Source of the DNA: Sandaracinaceae bacterium
GTDB lineage: Bacteria; Myxococcota_A; Polyangia; Polyangiales; JADJQN01
Assembly (NCBI GenBank): GCA_016712745.1
Contig: JADJQN010000003.1
Span: 186,001-250,000 of the forward strand
Length of the DNA stretch: 64,000 nucleotides
Direction of reading: 5' to 3'
Each line of letters begins with the position of its first letter. Positions within the stretch are counted from its first letter, which is position 1. This document shows, one piece after another, positions 42,373-50,511 of this stretch. The notes beneath the pieces are model-generated. The model ran no database searches. It had not been told where the DNA came from and saw only the letters and a program-made list of their open reading frames with translations. The position numbers were made by a program, and so were the translations under genes.

Positions 42373-44953
42373 CGACCGTACCTCCTGCTGTGCCGCCTGC
42401 TGCCGCCGCTGCGCCGCCGCCACCTGAGCCTGGCATTCCGCCTCGGCCGTTCATGAAATCATTGGCCGAGCGAAGGGCTGAAACAGTCAGTGGCGATGTG
42501 CCTGCCGGAACGCTAATCCACACGCCAATCGAGCCGCCGCCGCATCCGCCGCCAGCGCCGCCGCCAGCGCCGCCGTTGCCGCCGCGGCCGCCGCGACCGC
42601 CCGGGAACGGGCCAGCGAGCGTTGGCGTGGTGCGCGCTCCGCGCGGGATGGTTCCGCCGAATGCGCCAGCGGCGCCGAGGCCACCATCACCGCCTGCTCC
42701 GCCATCGCCACCGCGACCACCGTCGGACGAAATGAACACAACGTCGTTCACCGTTGGCGCACTGCGCGTGCCCGTCGTGTAACGCACAAGCATCGCAACC
42801 GAAGGGCCGCCGCTCGTACCGGGCGTGCCCGCGCGTCCGCCGCAGCCGCCTGCGCCGCCGCCGCCGCCGCCGCCGCCGATGCCATCCGCGAATCCGCACA
42901 CGGGCTCGGTGTACTCAAATTCGACGCCGCCACCTGCGCCACCGCCACCACCGCCGCTTCCGGGACTTCCGCTTGTGCCGGCGGTTGCCAAATCTGCGAG
43001 CCAGTTTTCGCCGACGAAGTTGCCCAGCGCATCGTCGCAACCGTTGCCGGATGTGCCAGTCGTTCCGTCGCCGCCAGTCGCGCCAGGGCTTGGACCCATG
43101 AACTCGTCCGAAACCGTGAAATCGGCGAGACCGCAACACACATCTGCCGAGCACGAGATGCCGCTGATCGGCGCTTGCGAGTCCGTGCCGCCCGATCCAC
43201 CCATGCCTCCACTCGGTCCGCGACCCCGCTGCGCGTTCGGCTGGTTCTCCTGCGCGCGCGGACATGAAGCGCTTGCGCCCGAGCCTCCGCTTACGTCGAC
43301 GCCGTCGCAGGTATTGGCCGCGCCTGCCCCGCCGGCCACGATGTTCTCGGCGATGGGAAGGCATGAGTGTGAGCTGTTCTCGATGGCGCCGCGAAGCGCA
43401 TCGCCGTCCTCCGGTGCCGTCGTTGAGGCGACGCCAGCGACTCCCGTTGCTCCGCTTGATCCAGCGCCGCCAACACCCGCGCGAACTTCCATATCTCGCA
43501 GTACAAGGTTTGGACCTGGGTCTACGACGTATGCACCGAAAGCAGCTTGGCTTGCTCCTTGCGCGTCGAGTCCGCGAACTGCAATCCATTCGACGACCGT
43601 CATGCGAGCTCCGGCTTCGCGAACAACAAGTGCGGCACCGCCAGGTGCTGTTGTTGCCGCGGGCGCGCGGACTTCAACGCGAAACCCCTCGGGATCGAGC
43701 GCGAGGAAGTCGCGACGGTAGCCGCCGTGCAGTTGAACGCCATCGGGGATGGTCACCGTTTCGGTATAACTGCCCGACGCAACAAAGACATGCGGGCGTG
43801 GTGCATCGGTGATTAGTGACGCGGCTGCGCGCTGCAGGGCGAGAGAGATTGAGCGAAGCGGATGAGTAGGCGATCCGAGATCGGTGTCGTCCCCGCTTGT
43901 CGCCACGTAGAAGCTTTGCACAACGATCCCGTCGGCGCCGTCGCAGTTCACGTCGAGATCGCTGGCGGTCGTCCGAATGGGGCCGGGTACATCGCTAAGA
44001 GAGCTCACGGTGCACTCGCAGCCGTTGGCGATATCGAGATCAGCGTCGATTCGATCACCGGGCATTATGCCGTCGACAGCGTCCGGGCACAGCAGCACGC
44101 AGGTCGGCGCAAACGGATCTCCGCCGCACGTGAGGTCGCCTTCCGGAATCGTACTCGTCGTGCAATCGACGCCGCACTCGCCGCAATTGTGCAAGTCGAG
44201 CGAGTAAGCACCCCGCGCGTCGCGGAAGCCATCGTCGATTGAGCCGTTGCAGTCGTTGTCCACCTCATCGCAAACCTCCGAGGCCGGCGCGCACATGGAA
44301 AGCACGCCGTTGGTGCACATGGCTGCGCCCACGCAGATGTTTTCCTCTGGGTCACGGAGCGCGCAGGCGAGCGCAAAGGTCTCTCCTACTTCACACGAGC
44401 AGCTACCACCTGCGGGAAGGCAGAGATCGTCGTCGCACACATAGCCTGCGGGACAGCCGGCAGCACATGGCGTGGCACAGCGCGACTCGCCTCCCACATC
44501 GACGCAGCTCGCGCCGATGACTTGTCCGCAGTCTCCATTGTCAGTGCATGCCAAGCAAAGATGATCGAATGACGGCACGCAGTTTCCCGTGACCGCGCGT
44601 GCAAATCCCGGATCGCACCCCGTGGCAGCGCACGTTGGCGTCCCGAGAATTAGCGCGCACTCGACGCCGCGCGCGTGCGCGGGCGGTACGTCGCAGGCGT
44701 GGCCGCACTCGCCACAATGATTGAGCGTATCGTAGAGGCCGTCGTCGTTTTTGAAGTCTTCGTCCACGTCGCCGTCGAGATCGTCGTCGACGCCGTTGCA
44801 CGTCTCAGGCTCAGGCAAGCGACGCTCACCGGGCTCGAAGTGATCGTCGATGAGGGTGCTACGCGAGCACGCGCTCGCGCACGTGAGGACACAGATAAGG
44901 AAGACAATGCTGCGCACGGCCGCAAGCATAGCCCCGAGACGAACGTGAAGCAC
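42356..44953 (-). CDS. Giant Gly-rich MopE-type surface lipoprotein (B)
   Basis: 865 residues (ATG 44953; ATG 44929 is also possible). Signal with lipobox ASAC. Two MopE-type motifs, CNGVDDDLDGDVDEDF and CDEVDNDCNGSIDDGF, with Cys-rich segments (CGECGHACDV, CAAGCPAGYVC) between. A beta-helix opening SFYVATSGDDTDLGSPTHP leads to a long Gly-rich tail (GGGGGGAGGGVEF, GGRGGDGGAGGDGG) and ends GGTVDVLVR. Domain order is the same as in the downstream protein, and the overlapping ends mark a tandem duplication transcribed as one unit. Role unknown; surface or matrix component is inference. Confidence 0.82.
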   Translation of the reverse strand: MLHVRLGAMLAAVRSIVFLICVLTCASACSRSTLIDDHFEPGERRLPEPETCNGVDDDLDGDVDEDFKNDDGLYDTLNHCGECGHACDVPPAHARGVECALILGTPTCAATGCDPGFARAVTGNCVPSFDHLCLACTDNGDCGQVIGASCVDVGGESRCATPCAAGCPAGYVCDDDLCLPAGGSCSCEVGETFALACALRDPEENICVGAAMCTNGVLSMCAPASEVCDEVDNDCNGSIDDGFRDARGAYSLDLHNCGECGVDCTTSTIPEGDLTCGGDPFAPTCVLLCPDAVDGIMPGDRIDADLDIANGCECTVSSLSDVPGPIRTTASDLDVNCDGADGIVVQSFYVATSGDDTDLGSPTHPLRSISLALQRAAASLITDAPRPHVFVASGSYTETVTIPDGVQLHGGYRRDFLALDPEGFRVEVRAPAATTAPGGAALVVREAGARMTVVEWIAVRGLDAQGASQAAFGAYVVDPGPNLVLRDMEVRAGVGGAGSSGATGVAGVASTTAPEDGDALRGAIENSSHSCLPIAENIVAGGAGAANTCDGVDVSGGSGASASCPRAQENQPNAQRGRGPSGGMGGSGGTDSQAPISGISCSADVCCGLADFTVSDEFMGPSPGATGGDGTTGTSGNGCDDALGNFVGENWLADLATAGTSGSPGSGGGGGGAGGGVEFEYTEPVCGFADGIGGGGGGGGAGGCGGRAGTPGTSGGPSVAMLVRYTTGTRSAPTVNDVVFISSDGGRGGDGGAGGDGGLGAAGAFGGTIPRGARTTPTLAGPFPGGRGGRGGNGGAGGGAGGGCGGGSIGVWISVPAGTSPLTVSALRSANDFMNGRGGMPGSGGGGAAAAAGGTAGGTVDVLVR

Positions 44954-44965
44954 GGAGCGTTTGCA

Positions 44966-45748
44966 TCAGGAAAGGCCGCGAATTGTGAGGTCGTACGCCA
45001 TTTTTAGTGCGAGGGCTATGACGACGCAGAAGACGACGCGCCGAATGACAGTTTCGCCGCCCCTCACGGCGAGGCGAGCACCAACGACGCCTCCGACGAG
45101 TTGAGCCGCGGCCATCGGCAGTGCGATGGACCACAGAATCGTCCCTTGGATCGCGAAGAGACAAACAGCCGCGAGGTTCGATGCAAAGTTTACGACCTTG
45201 GCGTCCGCAGTCGCGCGAGAGAGCGGTGAATGCAAGAGCACCACGAACGCGACTATCAAGAAAGTGCCGGTGCCTGGTCCGAAGAAGCCATCGTAGGCGC
45301 CGATCAGAAACGCGATCGGTGCGACGCGCATCCACGGTCTTTCGATGGTCGTGGACGTAAGCGGTTCGGGCTGCTTGGGTGTCGAGCTGCGCCACAAGAA
45401 AAAGAGCGCGACAGCCACGAGCATCGCGAGCACGAGTGGGCGGAGAATCGCGGAAGGCACATAGAGCACCAGGCGCGCTCCCAGAAGTGAACCGACGAAG
45501 CCGCACGGAAACGCTACAAGTGCGCGTGCGTGGTCGACCTGCTTGGCATGGACGTAGGACGCGAGCGAGGAGGCTGCGCCGAAAACCGATTGACCTTTGT
45601 TGGTACCGAGCAGGACGTGCGGCGGAAGGCCGGCGATACCCAAGGCCGGCACTGTAATAAGGCCGCCGCCCCCAGCGATGGCGTCGACCGTACCTGCGGC
45701 AAAGGCCGCTACGATCAGCAACGTTAGGGTGAGGGGGCTCACGTGCAC
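44966..45748 (-). CDS. TSUP (TauE/SafE) membrane transporter
   Basis: 260 residues from a GTG start. About eight helices in two similar halves: DAIAGGGGLITVPALG-type opening, TNKGQSVFGAASSLASY, and in the second half GAYDGFFGPGTGTFLIV and KVVNFASNLAAV. These are the repeated TSUP motifs. Members export sulfite, sulfoacetate or other small organic anions across the inner membrane; substrate unknown here. Thirteen bases separate it from the downstream giant surface gene, so they may share a transcript. Confidence 0.88.
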   Translation of the reverse strand: MHVSPLTLTLLIVAAFAAGTVDAIAGGGGLITVPALGIAGLPPHVLLGTNKGQSVFGAASSLASYVHAKQVDHARALVAFPCGFVGSLLGARLVLYVPSAILRPLVLAMLVAVALFFLWRSSTPKQPEPLTSTTIERPWMRVAPIAFLIGAYDGFFGPGTGTFLIVAFVVLLHSPLSRATADAKVVNFASNLAAVCLFAIQGTILWSIALPMAAAQLVGGVVGARLAVRGGETVIRRVVFCVVIALALKMAYDLTIRGLS

Positions 45749-45803
45749 TCGCTACCGTATACGCGAAGCTGATAGGCTTTGCGTGATTCTCGAAAGACCG
45801 ACC

Positions 45804-46319
45804 GTGCGCCTTACCCAGACACAACTTAGCAAGATTGCGCTCGTGATTCGCGTTCTGACGTGGCTCGCATTCCTTGTGTCGGCGGGCATGATTGTGCTCT
45901 TGCCGTTGCCGCTATCGCACGTCGAATCGCCGGGACGACTCTACGCACCGCAAACCTTCAACGAGCCGGCGCGCATCCCAGGTACTTCGCTCAAGGTCAC
46001 GCGTCATGCGCATGGCATCTCGGTAGAAGCCGACGATGGCGGAGGCGCGGGGCTCATTCTGCTGCCGGCAAATGTTCTTCTGAATGAGCGCAGCCTTCTT
46101 TCAATCGAGCGACGCAGCTCAAGCCTTACAGTCGTGCGGGTAAAGCCCGAGCCTGCGCGTGAGGCAGTTTTTTTTGCGCGCGTCGATGACAACGGCGTGC
46201 GTCAGGATGATTCCTTCGTTGATCGCATCGCTGCGCGCACGCTACGCATCACCTTGTTGATGATGTTTCTCGCGTTCTTGATCGTGTCCGGCGTAAACTC
46301 GAGCCGACGCCGCGCGTAG
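45804..46319 (+). CDS. Two-helix membrane protein of unknown function
   Basis: About 171 residues from GTG 45804, preceded by GAAAG; GTG 45783 is an alternative. One helix near the N-terminus (LVIRVLTWLAFLVSAGMIVLLPL) and one at the C-terminus (LRITLLMMFLAFLIVSGV) enclose a ~100-residue outside domain with strands (SLKVTRHAHGISVEADDGG). No family is recognised. It is divergent from the transporter and convergent with the thioesterase gene. Confidence 0.65.
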   Translation: MRLTQTQLSKIALVIRVLTWLAFLVSAGMIVLLPLPLSHVESPGRLYAPQTFNEPARIPGTSLKVTRHAHGISVEADDGGGAGLILLPANVLLNERSLLSIERRSSSLTVVRVKPEPAREAVFFARVDDNGVRQDDSFVDRIAARTLRITLLMMFLAFLIVSGVNSSRRRA

Positions 46320-46322
46320 CGT

Positions 46323-47126
46323 TTAGCGGAGCGCGTCGAGCAGGATCACAGCCGGCTGCGTCGCGAGCCTTCGCACAGTGGTGACTTGAGCGCAGAGCGT
46401 GCCTGCGTCATCCACGATGCGGTGGGCGAACACAACGTCGCCGCTTGCGGTGAGGCCCGTGACGGAAGAAGAGACTGTCACCTCTTGATCCGCAACTACG
46501 CCACTTTTGAAAACCGCACTCTCGGCCACAGGCACAAGCTCGACCGGCGGAAGATGCGCGTTTTTCATCGCGCATGAAACCGATTCATCGCTCCAATCTA
46601 CGTAGACGGGATGGTTAATGTGCGCGAGCGGATCCATCCACGTATGCCAGCAACGAAAAGTGAGCGTGTGAGTCCGGCCATCGATCTTTGTCGCAACATC
46701 CGGCAGCGTCACCGAACTTTCATCCGGCACATCGAGAACAGGAAACGCTGCGAGCAACTCAGCGCCGGCACGCGTGGGAGTCAAATCGGCGGCTACGTGC
46801 ACCCACTCCTGGGTGGCGCGGGCGACCGCACCCTCCGGCCCAGCAATGCGCACCTCGCGCGTCGAGAACATCTCGCGACGCACCCGTGAAACCCATGTAC
46901 GCGCCTGCAACTGATCGCCATAACTGGTCTCGCGCTCGTGCACGACGGCCATCGCTCGCACGATGAAGGATGTCTTCTGTGTCACGTAGCGCGATGGCGG
47001 CCATCCAGCGCGCATCGAGGCGAAGACCGCCGCGTCCTGACACGCGCGCCAAACGTCCCCCGCCCGCGCCCTCTCGCGCGGCGTGAAGGCGTTGCGCGGC
47101 AACACCAACGTAAATACCCCATCCAT
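46323..47126 (-). CDS. Acyl-ACP thioesterase-like double-hotdog protein
   Basis: 267 residues arranged as two hotdog halves. The first half shows DVWRACQDAAV and VHERETSYGDQLQARTWV; the second shows FRCWHTWMDPLAHINHPVYVDWSDES, containing the Asn-His-x-x-Tyr/Asp pattern that plant and bacterial FatA/FatB-type enzymes share with 4-hydroxybenzoyl-CoA thioesterases. Such proteins release fatty acids from acyl carrier protein or CoA. It is the last gene of the minus-strand group with the TPR and phosphoribosyltransferase genes. Confidence 0.75.
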   Translation of the reverse strand: MDGVFTLVLPRNAFTPRERARAGDVWRACQDAAVFASMRAGWPPSRYVTQKTSFIVRAMAVVHERETSYGDQLQARTWVSRVRREMFSTREVRIAGPEGAVARATQEWVHVAADLTPTRAGAELLAAFPVLDVPDESSVTLPDVATKIDGRTHTLTFRCWHTWMDPLAHINHPVYVDWSDESVSCAMKNAHLPPVELVPVAESAVFKSGVVADQEVTVSSSVTGLTASGDVVFAHRIVDDAGTLCAQVTTVRRLATQPAVILLDALR

Positions 47127-47167
47127 CCGCGCCTTCTACCCCGTTCCCCCTCGCCCGCGAAGAGTGC

Positions 47168-47500
47168 TTAGAGGAGACCGAGGGCGCTTTGTAGTTCTGA
47201 GAGGGCGTGGTCGTCGCCGGCGGCGCGGGCCATTTGAAGGCCTTCCTCCATGTAGCGGCGTGCGTCGTCTTTGCGACCGAGCTCGGAGGCCACCTGCCCT
47301 GCCATTAAATAGGTGGGCACGTAGTTCGGAAACTTCTCGATGCACGCGTCGTAGGCCGGCAGCGACTCCTCAAGACGTGAGAGTGAGCGCAACTCCATCG
47401 CACGCGCGTACCAATGAAAGGGGTCCTTGGAGCCGGCAGCGATCATTTTCTCGATCACGTCGAGGCGTTTGGACGTAGCGGTCGACGGAGCATCGGTCAC
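47168..47500 (-). CDS. Small TPR protein
   Basis: 110 residues. Two to three tetratricopeptide repeats: DPFHWYARAMELRSLSRLEESL, VPTYLMAGQVASELGRKDDARRY and a following helix. It has no membrane segment. Start overlaps the stop of hpt by four bases (ATGA), so translation is coupled. The function, probably protein-binding, is unknown. Confidence 0.8.
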   Translation of the reverse strand: MTDAPSTATSKRLDVIEKMIAAGSKDPFHWYARAMELRSLSRLEESLPAYDACIEKFPNYVPTYLMAGQVASELGRKDDARRYMEEGLQMARAAGDDHALSELQSALGLL

Positions 47501-48027
47501 GGCGAGAGCACCCCGATGAATGGCAAGTTGCGGTAGCGCTGCGCGTAGTCGAGGCCGTATCCGATCACGAAGACGTCGTCGACCGTGAAGCCGAGATAAT
47601 CGATGGTGACCGGCACGCGCGTGCGCGCGGGTTTGTGCAAGAGAGAGGCAAGCTTCACCGAGCGTGGGCGTCGTGTCTCGAGATTCTCGAGCAAGTATTG
47701 CATCGTCAAGCCTGTGTCCACGATGTCTTCGACGACGATGACGTCTTTTCCTTCGATGGGCTTCGTCAAATCGCTTGTGATCTGCACGACACCACTTGTC
47801 TCGGTACCATCCTCGTAGCTACGCAGGCCGAGAAACTCGATGGTCAGCGGCAAATCGATTTGACGCACGAGATCCGCGCAGAAAAGGATGCTGCCCTTGA
47901 GCACGCAGATGACAACAACGTCTTGCCCCTGATGCGCAGCGGTGATCTGTGCGCCCAATTCCTTGACGCGCGCCGCAATGGCCTCTGCATCGATCAAGGT
48001 TCGTAGCTTTCCTTCAATACCTTGCAT
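47497..48027 (-). CDS. hpt: Hypoxanthine phosphoribosyltransferase
   Basis: 176 residues, normal length. The PRPP-binding motif VVVEDIVDTGLTM lies at residues 98-110, with the pyrophosphate loop in VCVLKGSILFCADL (about 41-54) and the nucleobase segment TVDDVFVIGYGLDYAQRYRNLPFIGVL at the C-terminus, where the Phe-Val-Ile-Gly-Tyr run is typical of HPRTs. It salvages hypoxanthine and guanine to IMP/GMP in the cytoplasm. It is 26 bp after the UPRT-type gene on the same strand and overlaps the TPR gene. Confidence 0.95.
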   Translation of the reverse strand: MQGIEGKLRTLIDAEAIAARVKELGAQITAAHQGQDVVVICVLKGSILFCADLVRQIDLPLTIEFLGLRSYEDGTETSGVVQITSDLTKPIEGKDVIVVEDIVDTGLTMQYLLENLETRRPRSVKLASLLHKPARTRVPVTIDYLGFTVDDVFVIGYGLDYAQRYRNLPFIGVLSP

Positions 48028-48053
48028 CGCGCACCTCTCCCGGTTGTTTCACT

Positions 48054-48866
48054 TCAAATCCACGCATTGTTGAGAATCTCACCCAGGCCACCAGCGCCAG
48101 GGACGATGTACTGGTGCTCATCGAGCCCGCTCTCCTTCGGCGACGAGCCTGGCTTTCCATTGAATGCATCCACAGGAGAAACCCCGCGGTCATAGCGCAG
48201 CGCGTAGACCGAAACATCGGGATGATCGGCCGTCATGCGACGCAGATACTCGGGCGTTACGATCAAGTGCATGGCGATGATCTTCGAAGGCTTGCCGCGC
48301 AGCTTTGTCTTGTAGTGCGCAATGGCATCACTCATCGAGGAGCCTGTCGCGCCCATCGGATCCGGAATGAGCACGATGCGGCCGTCAACGTCACTCCCCA
48401 TTTTCGCGCCGAGGAACGCAGTGCCCGTCACGCGACCGTCGGCGTCCGTCACGCGGCTCATCACCAGATGATCCTGTCGCACGCCCGCCGGATCGAGAAC
48501 CTCGTTCAAGGTTTCATACAAGATCTGCGATGGCACCGTACCGGCGCGCGCGATTCCAACTGTCACCGCTTTCTGCGCGCGATCGATTGCGATGCCGCGA
48601 TAGACGGCCTCGGGATGTGTGGCGACCATCCGCGTGGGCACGGCAACTTTCGCCCGCGGAAACTCGGCGGACACTACCGTCCACGTGAGCTGTTCGTAGA
48701 GCCTCCGTACTAGGCGTCCGACCTCAGGCTGCCCTGTCTCCCGCGCACACAAGCGCGCGAGGAAGGTGAGCGACAACGGGTCGTCCAGGAGGTGAACGCG
48801 ATCACCAAACGTGTGCTCAAGCTCCGATGGATGAAATGCGGTGCGGTCGTAAAGGGTCTCGGCCAT
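48054..48866 (-). CDS. Uracil phosphoribosyltransferase family protein
   Basis: 270 residues, about 60 longer than canonical Upp, due to the N-terminus. The UPRT core is seen in TFLARLCARETG, VGIARAGTVPSQILYET, and the PRPP loop LIPDPMGATGSSM. The uracil-contact C-terminal segment is normally GDAGDR-like; here it is replaced by DEHQYIVPGAGGLGEILNN, so substrate is not guaranteed to be uracil. With hpt downstream (26 bp) it forms a salvage operon. A terminator-like hairpin lies in the gap before its start, behind the upstream gene. Confidence 0.82.
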   Translation of the reverse strand: MAETLYDRTAFHPSELEHTFGDRVHLLDDPLSLTFLARLCARETGQPEVGRLVRRLYEQLTWTVVSAEFPRAKVAVPTRMVATHPEAVYRGIAIDRAQKAVTVGIARAGTVPSQILYETLNEVLDPAGVRQDHLVMSRVTDADGRVTGTAFLGAKMGSDVDGRIVLIPDPMGATGSSMSDAIAHYKTKLRGKPSKIIAMHLIVTPEYLRRMTADHPDVSVYALRYDRGVSPVDAFNGKPGSSPKESGLDEHQYIVPGAGGLGEILNNAWI

Positions 48867-48908
48867 GGAACGGTCTTCGTATCACGGACAGTGGCCCCTC
48901 TGAAAGCG

Positions 48909-48944
48909 ACAAGGCACAAAGTCCGCGAGGACCCCGTGCCTTGT
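48909..48944. terminator. Strong hairpin, probable terminator
   Basis: A 9-bp stem ACAAGGCAC/GTGCCTTGT with an inner GTCC/GGAC stem lies between the 3' end of the lipoprotein gene 48970-49641 and the start of the UPRT gene. The T-rich tract (TTTTACTTAGTTTTT) is on the plus-strand side; on the minus strand the 3' tail is only CGCTTTC. It could still end the minus-strand lipoprotein transcript, as no plus-strand gene precedes it. Confidence 0.55.
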
Positions 48945-48969
48945 TTTACTTAGTTTTTACGAGTTCAGT

Positions 48970-49641
48970 TCAGAGCGTGACGCAAACGCCGCCGCCGTTG
49001 TCAGCGCCGTGCGGACAATGCGTGAGCGCGTTAGCCACACTCGAACCAGCGACGCCGAGGTGGTAGATGCGGCACTGGACGGTATCACCGGCCGTTGCGT
49101 TGACTTCGCCGTCCGAGGCCTGCTCAGAACATGAGAGCAAGCATTCTTCCATCGATGCGTAGATGGCGTTGGTGCTGGTGCAGTTGCTAGCTGCGAGCTG
49201 ACACATATTCTCGCAAAGTGTGCCGCACGTGCCGCCGCCCGTCGGGCCAGCGTGGATGCAATGCGTGTTCGCATCGGTTGCTGCTGCGCCCAAGTGGTAT
49301 TGACGACATGCGAACGAATCACCGCTCGTCGCGCCTTCGGTACCAGCCGGCCACTTATTGTTGGTCTCGCACGCCGCAAGGCATGCCGCTTCGTCGGCGA
49401 ACTGCACGTTTACGCCGGTGCAGGTCGTTTGCATCGTCGAGCAGAATGCTGCGCACGCGCCGGGGCCCGCATCGCTGCCGCCATCGACCACTTGCACGCC
49501 GATGTCGAGCATCGAACCTAGATCGACTGATACTCCGAGATCGGTACCGACGCCTGCGTCAGTTCCGGCGGGCTCGTCGTCTCCGCAAGCTGCAAGGGCT
49601 GACACGATCAACGTAAACGAAAGGATTCCAAGCTTTTTCAT
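48970..49641 (-). CDS. Cys-rich lipoprotein with two repeated domains
   Basis: 223 residues; GGAGATATGC precedes the ATG. Lipobox LAAC, then a TDAG/DLG linker. Two homologous units of about 75 residues follow: CAAFCSTMQTTC ... SFACRQYHLGAA ... HCIHAG and CENMCQLAASNC ... VQCRIYHLGVA ... HCPHGA. Each holds Cys pairs and the conserved (A/V)QCR-x-YHLG and His-Cys-x-His segments. The His/Cys pattern could bind metal or heme, but disulfides are equally likely. No family name recognised. Similar doubled modules occur in lipoproteins of this group. Confidence 0.78.
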   Translation of the reverse strand: MKKLGILSFTLIVSALAACGDDEPAGTDAGVGTDLGVSVDLGSMLDIGVQVVDGGSDAGPGACAAFCSTMQTTCTGVNVQFADEAACLAACETNNKWPAGTEGATSGDSFACRQYHLGAAATDANTHCIHAGPTGGGTCGTLCENMCQLAASNCTSTNAIYASMEECLLSCSEQASDGEVNATAGDTVQCRIYHLGVAGSSVANALTHCPHGADNGGGVCVTL

Positions 49642-49653
49642 GCATATCTCCAG

Positions 49654-49668
49654 CCGGCGAATCGCCGG
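49654..49668 (-). promoter_or_regulatory. 5'-UTR hairpin before a lipoprotein gene
   Basis: A perfect inverted repeat CCGGCG-AAT-CGCCGG lies only six bases before the GGAGA site of the lipoprotein gene 48970-49641. Its place is the same as that of the hairpin at 37097-37112 before another lipoprotein gene. A shared role in mRNA stability or translation is conjecture. Confidence 0.4.
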
Positions 49669-49724
49669 ATTGCTTCTATACGAGGCACACTAGTTGTTCG
49701 ATCGATTGAAGGACAGGTTATTAC

Positions 49725-50339
49725 TCAATGTTGGTCGCGACGCCGTGTCGCGCTATCGCCTCCTCCGTTCACGACGCCGACGTTCGAGATAGCGCCGTTC
49801 GAGATAGTCGATGCCGCATGTGCGAACGAAGTGACAGATGCGGTGCCGCTGGGCACGAGGTGACTCTCCAAAAACCACATGTCGAGCTCGGCCGCACGGA
49901 GAATCTCGATGTACAGATCCTCGGTCGCAGCGTCGTCGGCATCCGCCGCCTCATTCACGCGAACGCGCAATCGCTCACAGAAGGTGGCGTAACGTTCGAC
50001 AAGAGTAAGCAGATGCGCGCTGCCATCGACCGCGCTCAAATCATACTCGCTAATCTCCGAAGCGGCGGCGCCCAAACGCGTCGTTCCCATCGCGTATCCG
50101 CCCAGCGCAGAGGTGCGTTCGGCAAGCTCGTCCGCCCAGGTGAGCACGCGTGTCGCGAGGCGCTCGAAGAGCTCGTGGCGCGCAAAGAACTGCGGGCCTT
50201 TGATGTTCCAGTGGGCTTGCTTGACCTGAGAGTGTAGGTCGAGCGCAGTTGCGAGCGTGGTGTTCAAACCGCGCACGAGCTTTTCGCGGTCGAGCTCAGC
50301 TACAGCAACATGGGTCGCAAAGGGTAAGTGGTTTGACAT
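49725..50339 (-). CDS. dps: Dps-family DNA protection protein
   Basis: 204 residues from ATG 50339 with GAGGAAG upstream; the longer frame has no ribosome-binding site. The ferroxidase-site helix reads HSQVKQAHWNIKGPQFFARHELF (H43), followed by WADELAERTSALGG (D70 and E74 region). Dps assembles into a 12-mer that binds iron and shields DNA from oxidative damage in starvation. A C-terminal tail of about 25 residues (SNGAISNVGVVNGGG then TRRRDQH) is an unusual basic extension that may touch DNA. Confidence 0.9.
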   Translation of the reverse strand: MSNHLPFATHVAVAELDREKLVRGLNTTLATALDLHSQVKQAHWNIKGPQFFARHELFERLATRVLTWADELAERTSALGGYAMGTTRLGAAASEISEYDLSAVDGSAHLLTLVERYATFCERLRVRVNEAADADDAATEDLYIEILRAAELDMWFLESHLVPSGTASVTSFAHAASTISNGAISNVGVVNGGGDSATRRRDQH

Positions 50340-50511
50340 GGCGCTTCCTCTTCGGTTGAAGATGCAGCGTTCGTGCCTGGCGGAAAGACACATGATTCCG
50401 CTTCGTATGGCGCAATCTATGTCGCTTTCTGTCTCAGGGCGCCGCAAAACTCGCCGCACCGGCCATCACGAATCGCTGGGCCTCCGTGCTATAGAGGCGG
50501 CGGAGGCTCGA

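Noticed and set aside
42825..43721. Pro-rich plus-strand protein
   Set aside because: Complement of Gly-rich codons of the giant surface protein gives Pro runs; no start signal.
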